Part shown: positions 10,453-22,653 of the stretch, one piece after another
Position numbering within the stretch: position 1 is the stretch's first letter
How the letters are laid out: the number at the start of each line of letters is the position of its first letter
Assembly: GCF_030272615.1 (NCBI RefSeq)
Contig: NC_081415.1
Location: 101,476,796 to 101,540,795, forward strand
DNA: 64,000 nucleotides
Origin: Cryptomeria japonica
Lineage: Eukaryota; Streptophyta; Pinopsida; Cupressales; Cupressaceae
Direction of reading: 5' to 3'
The notes under the pieces: model-generated
What the model saw: only the letters and a program-made list of their open reading frames with translations
Database searches by the model: none
Told to the model about the DNA's origin: nothing
Translations under genes and position numbers: made by a program

Positions 10453-11748
10453 TCAGTTCACCAGTGCAGGATTCTCCACTCTGGGTGAAGGATTAGGTTC
10501 TTTTGCAGGTATATCATCACTCTTCTTTTTCCAGATTTGGTTCAACTCTTCTCTGGTTTCCTCAACATTTACCTTCTGCTTTCCTTTCCAATCTTTAGAA
10601 TGATTAACTGGTTTGTTCTTTCTGGATCTACAAAACTTTGCCATGTGTCCCAGTTTATGACAATGATAGCAGGCCATTCTAGATGATCTCCAAGGTCCTA
10701 CATTGCCTCTTCTAGTTCTCCTTCTGCAATTCATAGCCACATGACCATAATTGTTACAAATGGTGCAAATGACATTAGTTACCTTTTCCATCTCAAATGG
10801 ACTAAACTAGTTGACATAGGATCTCTGCCAGTTCATGTTACCCTGGTTATCATAGGTTCTCATCAAGTTACCATTAGGTCTTGGATTCATGCGAGGTATT
10901 GTATTATTTTCTCCATATCTGCATTCAACTGATCTATGTCCATACATTTTGCATGTGAAACAATGACCTTCAAATCTCTTAGATGCATACCTAGTATTTG
11001 CATTGTAGCTTGTATTTCCATTGGGTTTGTTTCTACACACATTTGAAGTATGTCTAGGCTTATGACAAACAAAGTAAACAGGTTTAACAACTTTCTTATC
11101 GGTAGGCTTGTTAGCCTTAGGAGCAGATTTGTCCTTATGAATGTTTCTCTTTGTATTGGAAGACTCTCCTTTCTCAGATGTGTTAAAACCTAGTCCAGAT
11201 GGATCACCTTTCATCCTCTATGATTGAATCTACTCATCCAACATGATAGAACTTCTATTGAACTTTTCTAACTTTCCATTAGCCTCAGCGAGTTCTTTGG
11301 TAAGATCTTCATTGTGTTTTGAAAGGGTCTCTCTCAGAGATGATGCCATTTTAAGATCTATCTGCAAAGCCTCTTTTTCTTCTTTTTCAGCATGCTAATG
11401 CTCATACAAAGTTGCATTCTCTTGTTTGATCTTAGCAATCTCATAATCTCTTTCTTTGACAAGATCTTCAACCGCCCTCCTAGCTTCAAGTTCTTGACTC
11501 ATGCGGATAGTTAGGGCTTCTAACTCTCTTCTCATATTTATCTTTTCACCATTCAGTTTTTCAACTTCTTCAGCTAATGCATCAATGTTGGCTTCATCTA
11601 AAGAACTATTATCAAACATTCCCAATATTTGTTCAGTTGTCTCTCTCCTTTTTATTTGTGAAGCTTTAAATCTGACCCTTAGGGTTTCAAGCTCATCCTT
11701 AGTAGCTTCAAGAACTCTAGCCATCTCAAAGTATCTCATATCCCCCAT
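10453..11748 (-). pseudogene. gag with coiled coil and zinc knuckles
   Basis: The start is set at ATG 11748 (MGDMRYFEMARVL), the first ATG after the primer-binding site. Residues from about 10 to 150 are rich in Glu, Lys and Leu and form a coiled coil. Stops break the frame near 11396, 11230 and 11220. Then come four CCHC-like motifs: FVCHKPRHTSNVC (degenerate), CFTCKMYGHRSVEC, CTICNNYGHVAMNC and CYHCHKLGHMAKFC. Such knuckles bind the RNA genome in virus-like particles. All pieces share one frame, so the damage is mainly nonsense mutation. Confidence 0.75.
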
Positions 11749-11794
11749 GGTGGCTTTAGGGTTTCCTTCCAAGTGATTAAGCCTTAAATAAGTT

Positions 11795-11808
11795 AGGCTC
11801 TGATACCA
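11795..11808 (-). other. Primer-binding site, initiator tRNA-Met type
   Basis: On the minus strand it reads TGGTATCAGAGCCT, the common plant retrotransposon site complementary to the 3' end of initiator tRNA-Met. It lies two bases from the LTR end. Confidence 0.85.
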
Positions 11809-11810
11809 AT

Positions 11811-12932
11811 TGATAGACTTATAAAGCAACAAGAGGTGGGGAGTGAATTAGTGACACCAAAAACAATTCTACTTTAAACATTGACCGATAGATAAACTTA
11901 AAAAAGTTCACTCAATACTATGCATGCAATCCAAAATGATATTAAAGCATCCACAATAAGCAAAACATCCACCATAACACAAGTGTTTATACATGGAAAA
12001 CTGAAATGGGAAAAACCACGGTGAGATGAGATTCACAAGTTAACTATCGGCAGTAATAGGTAACTAATCGGTTAAGGTCTACAAAAGTGCTCTACTAGGA
12101 GCAAAACCTGTTAAAGATCCTAAAGATCTATTAGGAGCTATACCCTATTAAAGGTAGTACCCTATTAGGAGTAACCTCAGTAGAGGATTTTTGAATCCAA
12201 ACTAATGGATCACCTTTTTAAAGGATTTGTACAATGAAGCTTGTTAGAGATTACATAGTTAGGGGATTTGACTATTGTAGTGATTAGAAAACAAAAGGTG
12301 GTGTGATCTAGAAGTAGCACAACTTGCTTGAATAGATCCTCTTTTGTGCACTCAAAACTACATTACCAACATACTTTATAATGCCCTCAACAACTTAACA
12401 CTTCCATCTTCGCATCAAAGCATCTCATATCATATCTCATCACAACTCTAAAATAGTTCATCATAATGTCATTATATAGACATTTAGATTTCATGTCAGG
12501 CTTAGAAAATATATGACAATTTCCTAGGTGCACTGTATCTGGACAATCAAACATAACTCATCACAAATTACCGCCAAAATTTGTCGATTAGGATAACTCA
12601 TCACAATTGGTGATAACTCATCACACAATTAATGAATACCGGTTGGAACACTGATATCAGGTAGAGTTAACCTCTGTCAACATATAAACTAATTGTCCTC
12701 CATTACTTCTTTGATAATCTCCACTAGATCTTCAAGTTGGTGTCGGGCCATTCCTGTATATACTGGTTGTCTACACGTACCAGTTTGACACCATCATAAG
12801 CTTTCAATACCGGTTGCAATACAAGTAATCTTTAGAAGTAATTCCGGTAGACAAAGTGAACATATGTGTGTGTACAGGTTCCATCAATGACAACATATGA
12901 AGTCATTCATTACAATCATCATCAAGCCAACA
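11811..12932 (-). repeat. 5' LTR of the minus-strand copia-like element
   Basis: Minus strand starts TGTTGGCTTGATG at 12932 and ends GTCTATCA at 11811, about 1122 bp. It contains GGTTTTTCCCATTTC and several CTATTAGG/CCTATTA words, like the LTR at the window's right end. The outer boundary is inferred from the TGTTGG start, since no second copy is visible. Confidence 0.65.
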
Positions 12933-13049
12933 CACTTCATACTACTTGCTTCTCTATTACTATTTTCCACCTAAAATACAATATCAATTTTAACATATAG
13001 TCAATCCAAAAAAATTTAATTAAATAACACAATGTAGATTGAACCAAAA

Positions 13050-14072
13050 AGCCATACACTTACTCCTAATTTGTCCATTTTGGCTTGCAACCCGCCTCGG
13101 CCAAATGACATATATTTAGCACTCACATTATCTCCTGCTCTCTTCCCTTTGTGACTCATTGTCAAAAATTCTTCAGAACGCATGCTTGCTTTGAATGTCT
13201 CCCACTATTTTGGAGATAGAGTGGAGTAGTCAAACCTCTCTTTTCCCTCCATGATTGCTTTTCTACAATTGTATCTAAAATTGTTCATCAAAAGTCTCAT
13301 CTTGTTTTTTATAATATTTTCTTGAGATTTGTCCACCAATAGTGTCAAGGGCATTTTCCATTTTTTTAATAACATTTTCCATACTTTGTGGATCTTGGTC
13401 TGCAAAATTTGATTTACATATATCCAAATGGGCCCTATATCTTATGCCCAACTCAGTGGTCCACCTTGTAGCACTTTTACCAATGGGTTCACCATCTCTT
13501 CACACCTCAACCAATAATGCCTTCTTCCCTTTTGATTTTCTTTCTTTTGCATTCTTCTCTAGAGATCTATATAAATATTGACTCAATCTCTTTCTTTTAA
13601 CAAAAGCATCCACATCTTCTATTAAACGACTACCAATATTTTTAGCTAATCTAGTACTTCCATCAAAAGTTGTTGATGCAACAGCTTGACTCTGAGCCAT
13701 TGGAACTTCATGCTCCTCTATCACATTATGTGTGGCATGAGTAGATAGATCAATAGTGGTCTCTACAGATTTCACTTGAAACACATCCATTAAACTTGAA
13801 TAAACCATCTGCAAATTCATTGTTCCTTTGCTCTCTTGTTTTTCAATAATTTATCTTAGACTTTGTGTTAAGAGATCACTATGTGGTATATTAGGTTGCA
13901 CATCACTATGTGCTTTGTGATATTTCACATCACCACAACTATAGTTTTCACCAAGTACATTTGTTGAGTCACAAAAACGTTGGCTTCTACAAGTTGGCCA
14001 CATTGTATCTTTACTTTCTTTTTGTTTTTTCTCTGCTTTTTCTCTGCACTGTTTTTCTCGACTGAAAAACAA
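13050..14072 (-). pseudogene. CACTA second gene, Ptta/En-Spm transposase-like (TNPA type)
   Basis: Several minus-strand pieces make one decayed gene. It opens with a Lys/Glu-rich MFFSREKQCREKAEKKQK, a middle with STRLAKNIGSRLIEDVDAF, and a basic segment KRKRLSQYLYRSLEKNAKER. GEPIGKSATRWTTELG, followed by segments with SMENVIKKMENAL, resembles the plant transposase family of En/Spm elements (Pfam Ptta_En_Spm). In such elements a second protein binds the subterminal repeats while the large protein cuts. Frame changes near 13500 and 13830 and several stops break it. Confidence 0.55.
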
Positions 14073-14776
14073 AAAAATATATCATATCATGCCTTATGAA
14101 CATAAAAATATTGCCTATAAAATTTTATTAAATAGTATTAAACAAATAATATACTACTTAGTGGATTTACAACATGCTTGTTTGTCAAACTAGATGCGAT
14201 AAAAAATATTATTTTTGGCCACACATTCTTCATGAGAGTGCTCATAATCTATGATTGGAACTTTATAAATATGATCACTATCATCTAATTTTTGCCTTAA
14301 ATTCTTTTTCCTCATTTCTTGATGTCCAAATAAACAATAATGTATAATTAGCTCATCAAACCGAACAGTTCACATAGCATATCTTAGTCAATCATAGTTT
14401 GATACATAGAACAGTGAATCATCTAGAGCAGGTATAAGGCAATAAAAAACCATAACATGATAGTTATAGAGATAAAGATTGTCATTATATAGTAGTCCAT
14501 GATACAAAGATAGAGTAAAGTATAGTCTAAGGTAATGGCTATCTACAAAGACATTTCATCAAATGCTTGTCTTGTAGTCATAATTGTTATAAGGCACAAC
14601 TGACAGTCATAGTGTAGCATGGTTACAAAGATTAAAGCTAACATATTTATATAGAAACTTTGTTCAACATTAAAGCTTTCAAACAAGTATTAGTTATAAG
14701 TTCCATGTCCTTGCAACATAAAACAGTCTTTAAACAACATAAAAGTCTTAAATAAAAAGTCATAAAATGGGGCTCA
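14073..14776 (-). other. CACTA spacer between the two genes
   Basis: A+T-rich, with no supported gene. Short frames here show no family signal. Confidence 0.4.
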
Positions 14777-16623
14777 TCAATAACCATTTGCATTGCCAGC
14801 GAGATCAGAATCTTGATCACTAGTGTTTGTATTTGCTTGATTTTCTTCCTCATCCTCATTTGAGAAGTTTAATACATTCACTTTCCCAATTTCTTCATTT
14901 GTAATCAAATTTTCTTCTTCAAACAGTCCCTCATTGTCTTCATCCACTTCTTCGAATGTTTCTTGTAAATTAGGATATTGCTCATCAGGCATTACATTGA
15001 CAACTTCCATGAATTTTCATTTCAAATGAGACTCTATTTGAATGACATAAGACCATCTCGAGCTTCTTACATCATCAATTAGAAATGATTGGTTAATTTA
15101 AAGAGGGTAAACATATGGCTCATTTGTCTCTGATAAAAATTGTCGTGTATTTGCACACACAAATCCATACTCATCAAATTGTACCACAGATGGTTGGATC
15201 CACTTACATTTTAATTATATAGGATTATTTTCACCAAAATCCACTTGAATAATATCTTGGATGAATCCAACATAACATTTCTTCTCATTTCCATGAAGAA
15301 ATTCAGCACTAACAACACAATCACAATTAGTCTTTCCTTTGTCTTTTTCTTCCACTCTTAAGTGACTACCATAGGCCCACATTCCAATAAAACTCATAGC
15401 CCATAAATGTGGAGATTGTGAAAGTTCAATTTCCTTTGTTGTTATATCATGACCTCCTTCTTTTTCATCATTGATTGTATTAGCAAATCATTCTTCAAAT
15501 TTTGGAAAAGAATCTCCTCCAATCAAATCATGACGGCCACGCTTTTGAGGTCGATGTTGCATCCAACTTTGATTCTCTTCTTCATATTTTCTACATAAAA
15601 TAATGACGTACAAATAGTAAGATTAATAATATAAATGTCTAAATGCAATTGAGTAAATAAATTATTGTGTAATTTCTTTTTTACTTGCGCCACTTATCAA
15701 ATGAAGATGTATTTTCAAGAATAAAGGCATGTATTGCACTTCTTTCTTGATATGATAGCTTGAAGTGACATTCATTGCCTTCTAATACATCACCTGCAAC
15801 TCTATCATCTTTTTCATCATCCCATACATGTTGATTGACATTTTTAAAATCCTTTATATATTCTGTGCAAAATCCCATGGCCTCTTGCATTGAATATCCC
15901 TCAGACATGCTGCCTTCTAGTTTTGCCCTAGTATGAACAATTTTTTTCAAAACCTTCATATATTGTTCTTATTATCCCATAATGCTCTAGTTCATATTCT
16001 AGATGTATCAAAAGATGCATAGAAATGTTAAAGATTACTGCTGGAAATTATCATTCCAATAGACAAAGAACTTCAACAACCTCCTCCCTCAAACTATCAA
16101 AGTTCGAAGGATCTAATACATGTAAGCTCATTCTCTTTAATATTAGGCCCAACCTTATAATTGCCAATCTTGGCCCCTTTGCCAAACTTGATATATTTAC
16201 CACAATAGGTAAGAGATTCTTGATTATGACATGATAATCATGGGTCTTGAGGCCTCTTAAGCTATTAATGTCACTTTCACTTTTGATTCTACTACTTACA
16301 TATCCAGTGGGAAAGCGAGTCTGAGACATCAACTGTAAGAATTGTGCACGTTGTTCCTTTGTCAAGATGTAAGGAGCACCATGTTTTCTATATTTTTCAT
16401 CATAATATTTTTCAACCCAAAGATTTCGATGAATCTTTATTTCTCAAAATTCTTCACATGATGAAATATTATCTAAGACACCAAAAAGAGTTTCTATAAT
16501 AGCATAGGCTATATTTTTCTCAGTATGCATAAAGTCAATAGTATGCCTAATGACTATATCCTTAAAGTATGATAACTTATACAATATGCACAACCATTTT
16601 ACACTACTTTCATTACATTGATC
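14777..16623 (-). pseudogene. CACTA transposase (TNP2-like), C-terminal half with DUF4218 and DUF4216
   Basis: It continues the gene whose start is at 35869. HTIDFMHTEKNIAYAIIETL is the TNP2 HNLDVMHIEKN-type segment. LRGLKTHDYHVIIKNLLPIV and the following MHLLIHLEYELEHYG are DUF4218. After a frameshift near 15965 comes KLEGSMSEGYSMQEA, the DUF4218 end. Then YGSHLRVEEKDKG and VGFIQDIIQVDFGEN with CKWIQPSVVQFDEYGFVCAN match DUF4216, and the protein ends in an acidic tail (DEDNEGLFEEEN) at 14777. A likely intron lies at 15591-15684. Stops are scattered throughout. Confidence 0.85.
15591..15684 (-). other. Probable intron in the CACTA transposase
   Basis: On the minus strand it starts GTAAAAAAG and ends TTTATGTAG, is A+T-rich and 94 bp long. 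Removing it joins the frame of the DUF4218 part (codons starting at positions 2 modulo 3) to that of the DUF4216 part (1 modulo 3) without a stop at the join. Confidence 0.6.
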
Positions 16624-18095
16624 TATAGATAGGAAAATGGAATGCATCAAAGCAATATAAACATTAAACTAGCTCAATCACAAAAAACTAGATTGCGATG
16701 ATAACAATCCTAAAAGCATTCAACAGAGATATGAAAACAAGACATTCAAATCAAATGCAAACCATCACAAACGTGAATATCTCTTCCATTATTCTCCATT
16801 GTCCTTCTTTCTCCTTCAAATTGCTTTGTTTGTGGATCTCACCTAAAAATGCAAAGGCATAGTATGAAAGCAAGATGAAATGGCAGCATAAGGATACTAG
16901 AAGCGTGATTGATTCTCTGAAAATGTGATTAGATTGATTCAAAAATGTAATTAATTGGGATCCTTGATTGAAGAAATTCATCCAATTTATAGACAAATTG
17001 GAGAGATGACAAGATTAGTATGAAGAGATTTGAAAGGAAATTTCAAATCAAGAATGACAAATATGACAAATTATGACAAGATTGACACTTTCTATGCAAG
17101 ATTGATTGATTGATAATTTATGACAAAATTATGACATGCAAGATTGATTGATTGACAAATTATGACAAATTGCTATGTCATTCCCATGAAATTAGGGGAA
17201 ATATTAGAAAAATAGGAGAAAATAGAAAATTAGATGAATTGGAAATTAGGAAATTAGAAATTGATGAAAATTAGGTAAATTAATTAATAATTTTTTATTC
17301 ATTAATTAATTCACAAAAAGAGGGGGAATTAATTAGTCAATTAAATAAAAATTTAATTGTGACAAGAAGACTTAGGATAAATAAATAAATAATTTAACCT
17401 AGAGGGAAAATGATAAACAAGATTAAATGAATAAATCATAAAACCCTAGAAGATGAATTAGAAATGCAAGGATGACAATTAGGTCTTGAAAAAAGATAAT
17501 TGATGCAGGGTCAATTTGATCATGATTCTGACTGACAAAGGACCAATGTTGATAAATGATTAAAATTGGTTGACAAATTGACCAAGATTAACAAAGAGAT
17601 CAAATTGATAGGTGCCAATTGATGAGGAACAATGACTAATTGATCGAAATTGACATGATTGACAAGGACAAGGATCAATGACGTGATTTGACAAGGATAA
17701 GGATCGATGATGAATCGATCACAAAATGACGAGATTGAGAAGGACAAGGATCGATGATGAATCAACCGCAATATGAAAAAAATGACAAGAGGACAAAACC
17801 CTAATTCTATCATCGATTAGGATTGACAATGCCCAAAATATGACAAATGAGCACGCACATTGATGCGATAGGATAAGATCGACCAAAATCATAACTGAAG
17901 ATTGTTATCGACAAGACCTGATTCGAAAGTGAGAAAAATGAGGAATGTAGAAGAAGGACTCGATGCTCACAAATGTTAAAGACCAAGTGTGCAACATAGG
18001 AGAAATGTTAATGCGACGCAAGAACCCTAAAATAAGGCGATGCACACATGTTAAAGTATGACTCCACAAGCGTTGACCATTTTTAGACGTCTACA
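16624..18095 (-). repeat. 3' LTR of element B
   Basis: 1472 bp. Plus strand begins TATAGATAGG (from TGTAGATAGG by one transition) and ends GACGTCTACA. It aligns to 32855-34356, with a deletion of one repeat segment in the GATCGAT tandem block (about 17590-17800). Confidence 0.9.
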
Positions 18096-18109
18096 TTTTG
18101 CCCCTCTTT
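18096..18109 (-). other. Polypurine tract of element B
   Basis: Minus strand AAAGAGGGGCAAAA lies directly before the 3' LTR. It is identical to those of A and E1. Confidence 0.85.
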
Positions 18110-18923
18110 GAGACAATGCGATTTTAAGCATTGTTTCAAAGAACTATAATGAAAATGCCCCAGTCAATAACAATGACATATGCATGCCCCCTCGAGGAAT
18201 TGGCCGAAAACATCCAGAAAGGAGGCCAATTGATTGATAAGAATGATAGAAAATGATAGGAGCCAACGGATGAAAGATCAGAGGTTGGATACACAAATTA
18301 CAAGCAATAGAAGATGCAAAATACCGTGACCAACATAAAATGGAGAGGATGCACGTCCATCTAGGCATTGAAAAAGATCTATAAATGAGACAAGGAGAAG
18401 GAAAAGAGCTCATTTGCACTAGCCAAAGTGGAGGATTTGTTGCTCTAGAAAAAGACCCTTGCATAGAGATGGTGAACATTCCAATGGCAGATCACCTCGG
18501 GGAATGTGTATGCACCTATAGATGATCAGACGATGTGGGAGCAGCGATATGTATCTCAAAAATCCATATTGTCAATTTCATGAATTTTACTGAATTGCAG
18601 GACATTATGGGGCCCACAGGGAAGGGATTAATTGACATCTGCGCCTATGTGGGTGCATTCTGCACTTGTGTTAAGATGTTCTACACCTGTGTAGGGTACA
18701 CAGGTGCAACTTGATGCTGCACAGGCACAGGATAGGGTACACAAGTGCAGTTGTGCACTTAGGACCCCAATTTGACCAAAAACAGCGCGCGGATGATCCC
18801 GAAAAGAGGGATAAGGGTAGAATAGGTCAAAATAGATAAGAAACACCCTAATTTGTGCATGAAACAAGGAAATGAAGCCCTTAGGAGAAAACCCTAAAAC
18901 TGACAAAGTGTGCCCCAATTGTG
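18110..18923 (+). promoter_or_regulatory. Region between 3' LTR and antisense PMD gene of B
   Basis: About 810 bp upstream of the PMD start codon, where its promoter and leader would lie. It holds the folded-back motif cluster at 18640-18745, with TGCGCCTATGT, TGCACTTGTGT and ACACCTGTGT words followed by ACACAGGTGCA and CACAGGCACAG. The matching stretches of A and E1 are colinear. No clear TATA box can be fixed. Confidence 0.45.
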
Positions 18924-20786
18924 ATGCAGAGTCGACAGTATCCATTGATTACATGGGAGAATAGACCTGATTGCTTCATGTTACGACATAGACTCAGGAG
19001 CACGGACATAGATACATTAGTAGGACTTGGATTATACTATATTTCATTCATGCTTGAGGTTAGGGCAAACATAGGACTATTGACCGCATTGGCAGAGCGA
19101 TGGCATTCAGAGACTTCTTCTTTCCATCTGCTGACTGGAGAGACGACTGTGACACTAGAGGACATGTGGTGTATCCTCCGCATTCCAATACATGGGGAGA
19201 TGATAGAATATGACCCAGTGATAGGGAGAGATGCTTTGTGTAGGTTATTCGAGTGCGACGCAGATGATCTAGATATCATAGAGAGGGAGATTGGCTGGGA
19301 GACCATGGCAGCGGAGTATGATCAGCGATATGTGGTGATAAATGTGGTTATAGCATGCCTATTAGCAGGGGACAGACGAGGACATGGATTCCCTATTGGA
19401 TGGGGAAGAGTGCTAGAGAGGATGGTGACAGAGGGGACTGTATATGCATGGGGACCATGTGTGCTTGCTATGCTATATTTTCAGTTGCATCAGATAGCAT
19501 ATTAGGGGGTGCATACTTTGAGCTGTGGAGTCACACTATTATAGGTATGGGCATTTGAGTACATAGCCATATGTCGACCAATTGTAGAGAGATAGGTAGT
19601 ACCTCATCGACCATATGTGTACTGCTATGGGGGAGCACTGAGACAGGGTCCGTTTGGATACATATTGTATTGGTGACATGAGCTAGACAGATTGAGAGAG
19701 TTCACATGGAGGCCATACCTTGATTGCCTTGGATGGTCAGATGATAGTGATGAGCTACCGCATTGCAGACAAGAGAGATACCTAATTGGGTGACCAGTGA
19801 ATCGCCAGAGAGTGATTGAGATGTACCTACCAAAGAGAGTCAGATGACAGTTTGGAGAGAGGCAGGATGTACCGAGAGGGACTACACACTTTGCCTGATC
19901 TCACAGAGAGACGAGTCAGTGGGGGAGGATGATTCAGCCACACATAGCATATGCTGACTTCACACAACTACAACAGAGATAGTGGGATTGGAGATCAGAT
20001 GTGGTGGATGCCAGGATGAAAGAGGAGTATGAGCGATGGTTTGCACAATGACGGCCTATGCCATTGACAGATCCTGATATTCCGATACCTAGGAGACAGG
20101 AGGACTTTCCACTCACTGGAGAGGAGGAGGGAGATGATGAGGATGGAGATGAGGATGAGGGAGATGATGAGGATGAGGGGGATGATGAGGATGGAGGGGA
20201 TGATGAGGAGGATGATGAGGATGGAGATGAGGATGAGGAGGATGAGCCAGATCTAGCTGATCAGGAGGCATTGCAGGATATACCCATAGAGCCAGAGATA
20301 GTTAGCATAGAGGAGATGGAGATATGTAGGGCCACCATAGCGAGTCAGGAGGATCACATTTCCACATTAGAGAGATAGAATGCTATCTTGAGGACAGAGA
20401 AGGATCAGTTCAGAGTAGAGATAGCTAGACTTACAACAGCTCGAGATACAACAATAGCCCAGGCACAGCAAGCAGAGCAGAGAGTCACCAAGTATATTGG
20501 GTCGATTAGGGATGCCAGTGCACGTGAGATGGCATAGATGTTGGTAGAGATCAGAGAGGAGATACACCATTGGAGGACACTATATGAGAGTGCAGTTCCA
20601 CCAGAGCAGAGAGCAGTGTCATATCAGGCATGATCGAGGACAGAGAGCAGGCCATGCTCGTGGAGGTTAGTGAGCAGCATGGGGGTGAGTGGACCTAGGA
20701 GACCACCATAGCCAACACCAGGGACAGGAGGGACATCATCCTTGAGACATGGCAGGGATGAAGAGGACAGAGAAAGCACCCAGTGA
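18924..20786 (+). pseudogene. Plant mobile domain (PMD/MAIN-like) gene, antisense in element B
   Basis: Start set at ATG 18924; the frame reaches TGA 20784-20786, 620 codons. Residues 1-330 match the plant mobile domain (PF10536; Arabidopsis MAIN and MAIL1 family): ERWHSETSSFHL, VTLEDMWCILRIPIHGE, GFPIGWGRVLERM, WGPCVLAMLYFQLHQIAY, and later PYVYCYGGALRQGPFGY and TWRPYLDC. An acidic Asp/Glu run follows at about residues 405-445, then a coiled coil to about 560 and a Ser/Arg-rich end. Host PMD proteins act in the nucleus in silencing and development, and related genes are known inside plant Ty3/gypsy and Mutator-like elements. In-frame stops include TAG at 19503 and six TGA, but length and frame match the copy in A. 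Confidence 0.85.
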
Positions 20787-21974
20787 TAGAGGTATGTGCT
20801 CCTTATGATGGGACATATATAGTTTGACATCATGTACTCAGCCTGTGGGCCATACTTAGGACAGATAGTCCAAGTTTGTACTCCGATATTGTTTTGATAT
20901 ATGATATGATATGTAGCTATATGATGGGATGCAATGTGTTATGGCTTATGTTTACGTTCCATGTATGGATGGCTTATGCACTATTTATGTACCATTGTAT
21001 AACATGTATGAATATACTTTTTATGTGTTTTTGATGTATTTATAAAATGAAATGGATAAAATGCTTGATATAATGCAAATGTACTAACCAATGAATGCAG
21101 GATGTAGCTTATGTTTTTGGAGATCGGAGCACTAGATCAAACTGACTGCCCAAACTGATGGAATAAATGTTTGTAAGAAGAAATGAGATAGAGGACAATT
21201 AGAGATGAAGAAAAACTTTCTTTCACCAATGCACAGAAGTAGGTGAGAACCTTTATTTAATGTGGCAAAATGGATGCGGTGCAACATGGCAATGAATGCC
21301 AGAGCGATAATGCAATCTCTTTGCATAAGACAGACACATCGCACACAAGGAATGAGTGAATCATCCTAGGGTGCATACATCAAGGGTTGAGGTATGTGCG
21401 GCATTCATAGAGTGAACGTACTTATCACAGACACCCAATGATATAGTTGCTTCAGTTTGTGACAAACATTCCACAAACAACAAACACAACAAAAAGAAAA
21501 AGGGACCATGAACCATCCCAGTCACTCTAAATCACTTAGTGACATCATCGAGCAACATAGGAACATGATCAAAGCCAAAGATAAATCAGTAAAAAGATAA
21601 GACACACAAATTCAACCAAGTCAAACAAACAGTCTGATCATCATTGTCAAAAGTGGAAAATAGAAACGATCATGCTGTCTGGTTTTAGGGAATGTGGTAC
21701 CCCATCTAAGATAGGACACACTCTGGTTTCGAGTATACCACACCCTGTATAAGACCCATGATAGTAGTGACAAGGACAAATTATTTTGATGTTGATTGAT
21801 ATGACAATTTTGATCAGTTTGAATGTCTGGTTGGATTGAAAAGTTCAACTGTTAATGCGTGATTTCAGTAAAGCGTAGTGTTGTAACATGTTATCTGTTT
21901 GTTGTCTACATAAATGTTTGATCGATTGTCATTGGATGTATGCTCAGCGATCGGTCTATGCACAAAGGAGATAT

Positions 21975-22225
21975 TTTTGTTTTGTTTTTTCGAGTTTTTA
22001 CCATTTTTTTGTTCATTTTTTCAGGACTTTATTTGATTTTTTAGGGATTTTTTTTTCAGGACATTATTTGATTTTTTTGGGTTTTTTTCAGGACATTATT
22101 TGATTTTTATGATTTTTTTAAGGACATTATTTGATTTTTTTGGATTTTTTCAGGACATTATTTGATTTTTATGATTTTTTTCAGGATATTTTTCAATTTT
22201 TTTGGATTATTTCAGGACATTTTGC
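21975..22225 (-). repeat. Short tandem repeat, TTTCAGGACATTATTTGATT units (B)
   Basis: About seven imperfect units of 25-35 bp, the reverse complement of the arrays in A and E1. B and A have longer arrays than E1. Confidence 0.75.
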
Positions 22226-22463
22226 AATTTGAAAGCTCCAGTAATTGATCATAACAAGGGATGCACACCCAATGAAATTTTTAAAGACATATATAGTGAC
22301 CAAGACCAAGACATATATACAAGGACTGGAAACCTGAGTATGCAAGACAATGATGTTGACCAACCACAGGCCTAGAACAAAACATTGGGTCAGAACAAGG
22401 ATAAATGTGATAAAGTTGCAGGGTCATGATAGATGACGTAGCAATAATCTTTTACACATGGCA

Positions 22464-22523
22464 CCTGTTTGCCAGGTTTTCACCAGGGTACTTGCCCAAA
22501 GCACCTGTTTGCCAGGTTTTCAC
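22464..22523 (-). repeat. Duplicated GAAAACCTGGCAAACAGG motif (B)
   Basis: Reverse-complement copies at 22464-22483 and 22504-22523, again 40 bp apart, about 130 bp downstream of the gag-pol stop codon. Confidence 0.75.
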
Positions 22524-22653
22524 TAGAGGGTGAATGATTTTTCTTTACTTTTGTTTGTTTTTTCTTTTTCACTTTTTTTTTTTGATTTTTTTGTATTTTT
22601 TGTATTTTTTTGTATTTCTTTAGGATCATATTTAAAGAACTACTGACAAAAAA

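Larger units (their letters stand above)
8353..12932 (-). mobile_element. Copia-like non-autonomous element with gag and a second ORF
   Basis: Read on the minus strand: LTR (12932-11811), primer-binding site for initiator tRNA-Met, gag start codon only about 47 bases later, coiled coil, four zinc-knuckle-like motifs, roughly 500 bp of non-coding sequence, then a second degraded ORF. No protease, integrase or reverse transcriptase is recognised, and the left LTR is absent. A short leader, tRNA-Met priming and a coiled-coil zinc-knuckle gag fit Ty1/copia, but this is inferred. Confidence 0.6.
12933..16623 (-). mobile_element. CACTA (En/Spm) transposon, left half
   Basis: It holds the downstream half of the transposase gene and a second transposon gene, both minus strand. 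The other half of the transposase lies at 34357-36848; element B separates them. No CACTA terminal repeat was found next to 12933, so the end is missing or decayed. Confidence 0.8.
20787..22653 (-). other. 3' untranslated region of element B
   Basis: No gene. Colinear in reverse with the 3' untranslated regions of A and E1: conserved GAAACCAGAC block (21670-21750), T-rich TTTCAGGACATT tandem repeats (21975-22225) and the duplicated GAAAACCTGG motif (22464-22523). Confidence 0.6.

Noticed and set aside
12933-13049. CACTA terminal inverted repeat next to the copia LTR
   Set aside because: No CACTACAA-like word with a partner near 36848 could be found; the true ends appear lost or outside the window.
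18921-18923. GTG as start of the PMD gene of B (and at 53015 in A)
   Set aside because: The ATG directly after it is the expected start in plants; GTG gives no advantage.
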